9,018 bases of DNA from Deltaproteobacteria bacterium. Its GTDB lineage: Bacteria > Desulfobacterota > Binatia > UBA12015. The stretch covers positions 1 through 9,018 of the forward strand of contig DLYX01000341.1 in NCBI GenBank assembly GCA_003447545.1, in the 5' to 3' direction. The position numbers and the translations under genes are program-made. Position 1 is the first letter of the stretch. Each line of letters opens with the position of its first letter. Shown here piece by piece: positions 8,592 through 9,018 of this stretch. The notes below the pieces were generated by a model that made no database searches, was not told where the DNA came from, and saw nothing but the letters and a program-made list of their open reading frames with translations.

Positions 8592-9018
8592 CTATTTTTC
8601 TGTATTGACGTTGCCGGTGGCATTGCCGGCAGCGGCCGCAGCCACTGCCGTTCCTGTGTCGGTGCTTGTCTCGTTGCTCGCCTCGGGTGGCGCAGGTGAG
8701 GACTGGGTATAGGTTTCAGTGACGGTCGCTTCTTTCGTGTCGATCGAGGGTTCGGGAGCCGCCGAAGTTGAGGGGGTCTCGACGGCGGCTTCTGCGCTGC
8801 CTTCGAGACGCTTGATCAGTTCTTTCGCGATGGCCGCGTAGGCCTGCGCACCTTTGGAGGATGGGTCGTAGAGCAGAGCGGGCAAGCCGTGACTGGGGCT
8901 TTCGCTCAAGCGCACGTTCCGGGGAACGACGGCGTCAAATACCTTGTCGGGGAAATGTGTCTTGACGTCGTCAGCGACCTGCCGACAGAGGGTATTGCGA
9001 CCATCGAACATGGTGAGA
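8592..9018 (-). CDS. parA: Chromosome-partitioning ATPase ParA (Soj), partial, N-terminus outside window
   Basis: The frame is open to the window edge and shows the last 141 residues. The start, including the Walker A motif, lies beyond 9018. Reading from the edge, LTMFDGRNTLCRQVADDV and then FDAVVPRNVRLSESPSHGLP, followed by LLYDPSSKGAQAYAAIAKEL, are the classical ParA/Soj C-terminal signatures. The family is a deviant Walker ATPase that binds DNA and moves ParB-parS complexes. Family members normally end soon after this point, but here about 69 further residues follow (8595-8801), rich in Ser, Thr, Ala, Glu and Pro, strongly acidic, with only two lysines. The stop is TAG, 31 nt before parB. 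The family call is secure; the role of the tail is unknown. Confidence 0.95.
   Translation of the reverse strand, partial: LTMFDGRNTLCRQVADDVKTHFPDKVFDAVVPRNVRLSESPSHGLPALLYDPSSKGAQAYAAIAKELIKRLEGSAEAAVETPSTSAAPEPSIDTKEATVTETYTQSSPAPPEASNETSTDTGTAVAAAAAGNATGNVNTEK

Overview
The window reads as one chromosomal housekeeping block from a fairly G+C-rich bacterium. Every convincing gene lies on the minus strand, so transcription runs from high to low coordinates. The gene order is ParA, ParB, bactofilin, ATP synthase b', b, delta, alpha, gamma, beta, epsilon, then a secreted subtilisin-like protease. ParAB and a bactofilin directly upstream of a paired b'/b ATP synthase operon, with no a and c subunit genes in the cluster, is an arrangement I associate with deltaproteobacterial lineages in the broad sense (Desulfuromonadota, Myxococcota and relatives). 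That placement is an inference from gene order and protein style, and no rRNA or marker search was possible.

Layout in transcription order. At 9018-8592 is the C-terminal part of ParA, cut by the window edge, with an unusual acidic Ser/Thr/Ala-rich tail. ParB follows at 8560-7619. A 139-196 nt intergenic stretch then carries a candidate sigma70 promoter, followed by bactofilin (7422-6853). The ATP synthase genes run from 6813 to 959 with very tight spacing: two ATGA start/stop overlaps (b'/b and b/delta), one direct TAA-ATG junction (alpha/gamma), and short gaps elsewhere. The widest gap inside the operon is 72 nt, between delta and alpha, and it holds small inverted repeats. A protease gene begins 57 nt after the epsilon stop at position 901 and runs off the window at position 1, with 300 residues visible.

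How the parts work together. ParA and ParB segregate the chromosome origin, and bactofilins in some deltaproteobacteria form scaffolds that position ParABS, so the first three genes form a plausible cell-organisation module. The next seven encode all of F1 (alpha, beta, gamma, delta, epsilon) and the peripheral stalk (b, b') of F1Fo ATP synthase. The membrane rotor c and stator a must be encoded elsewhere. The protease has a signal peptide, what look like two tandem I9-like pro-segments, and the start of an S8 catalytic domain.

I found no RNA gene, mobile element, CRISPR array, parS site or replication origin. Most of the window is ordinary and well conserved. The points most worth a second look are the ParA tail, the doubled protease pro-region, and the genomic coupling of ParAB-bactofilin with ATP synthase.
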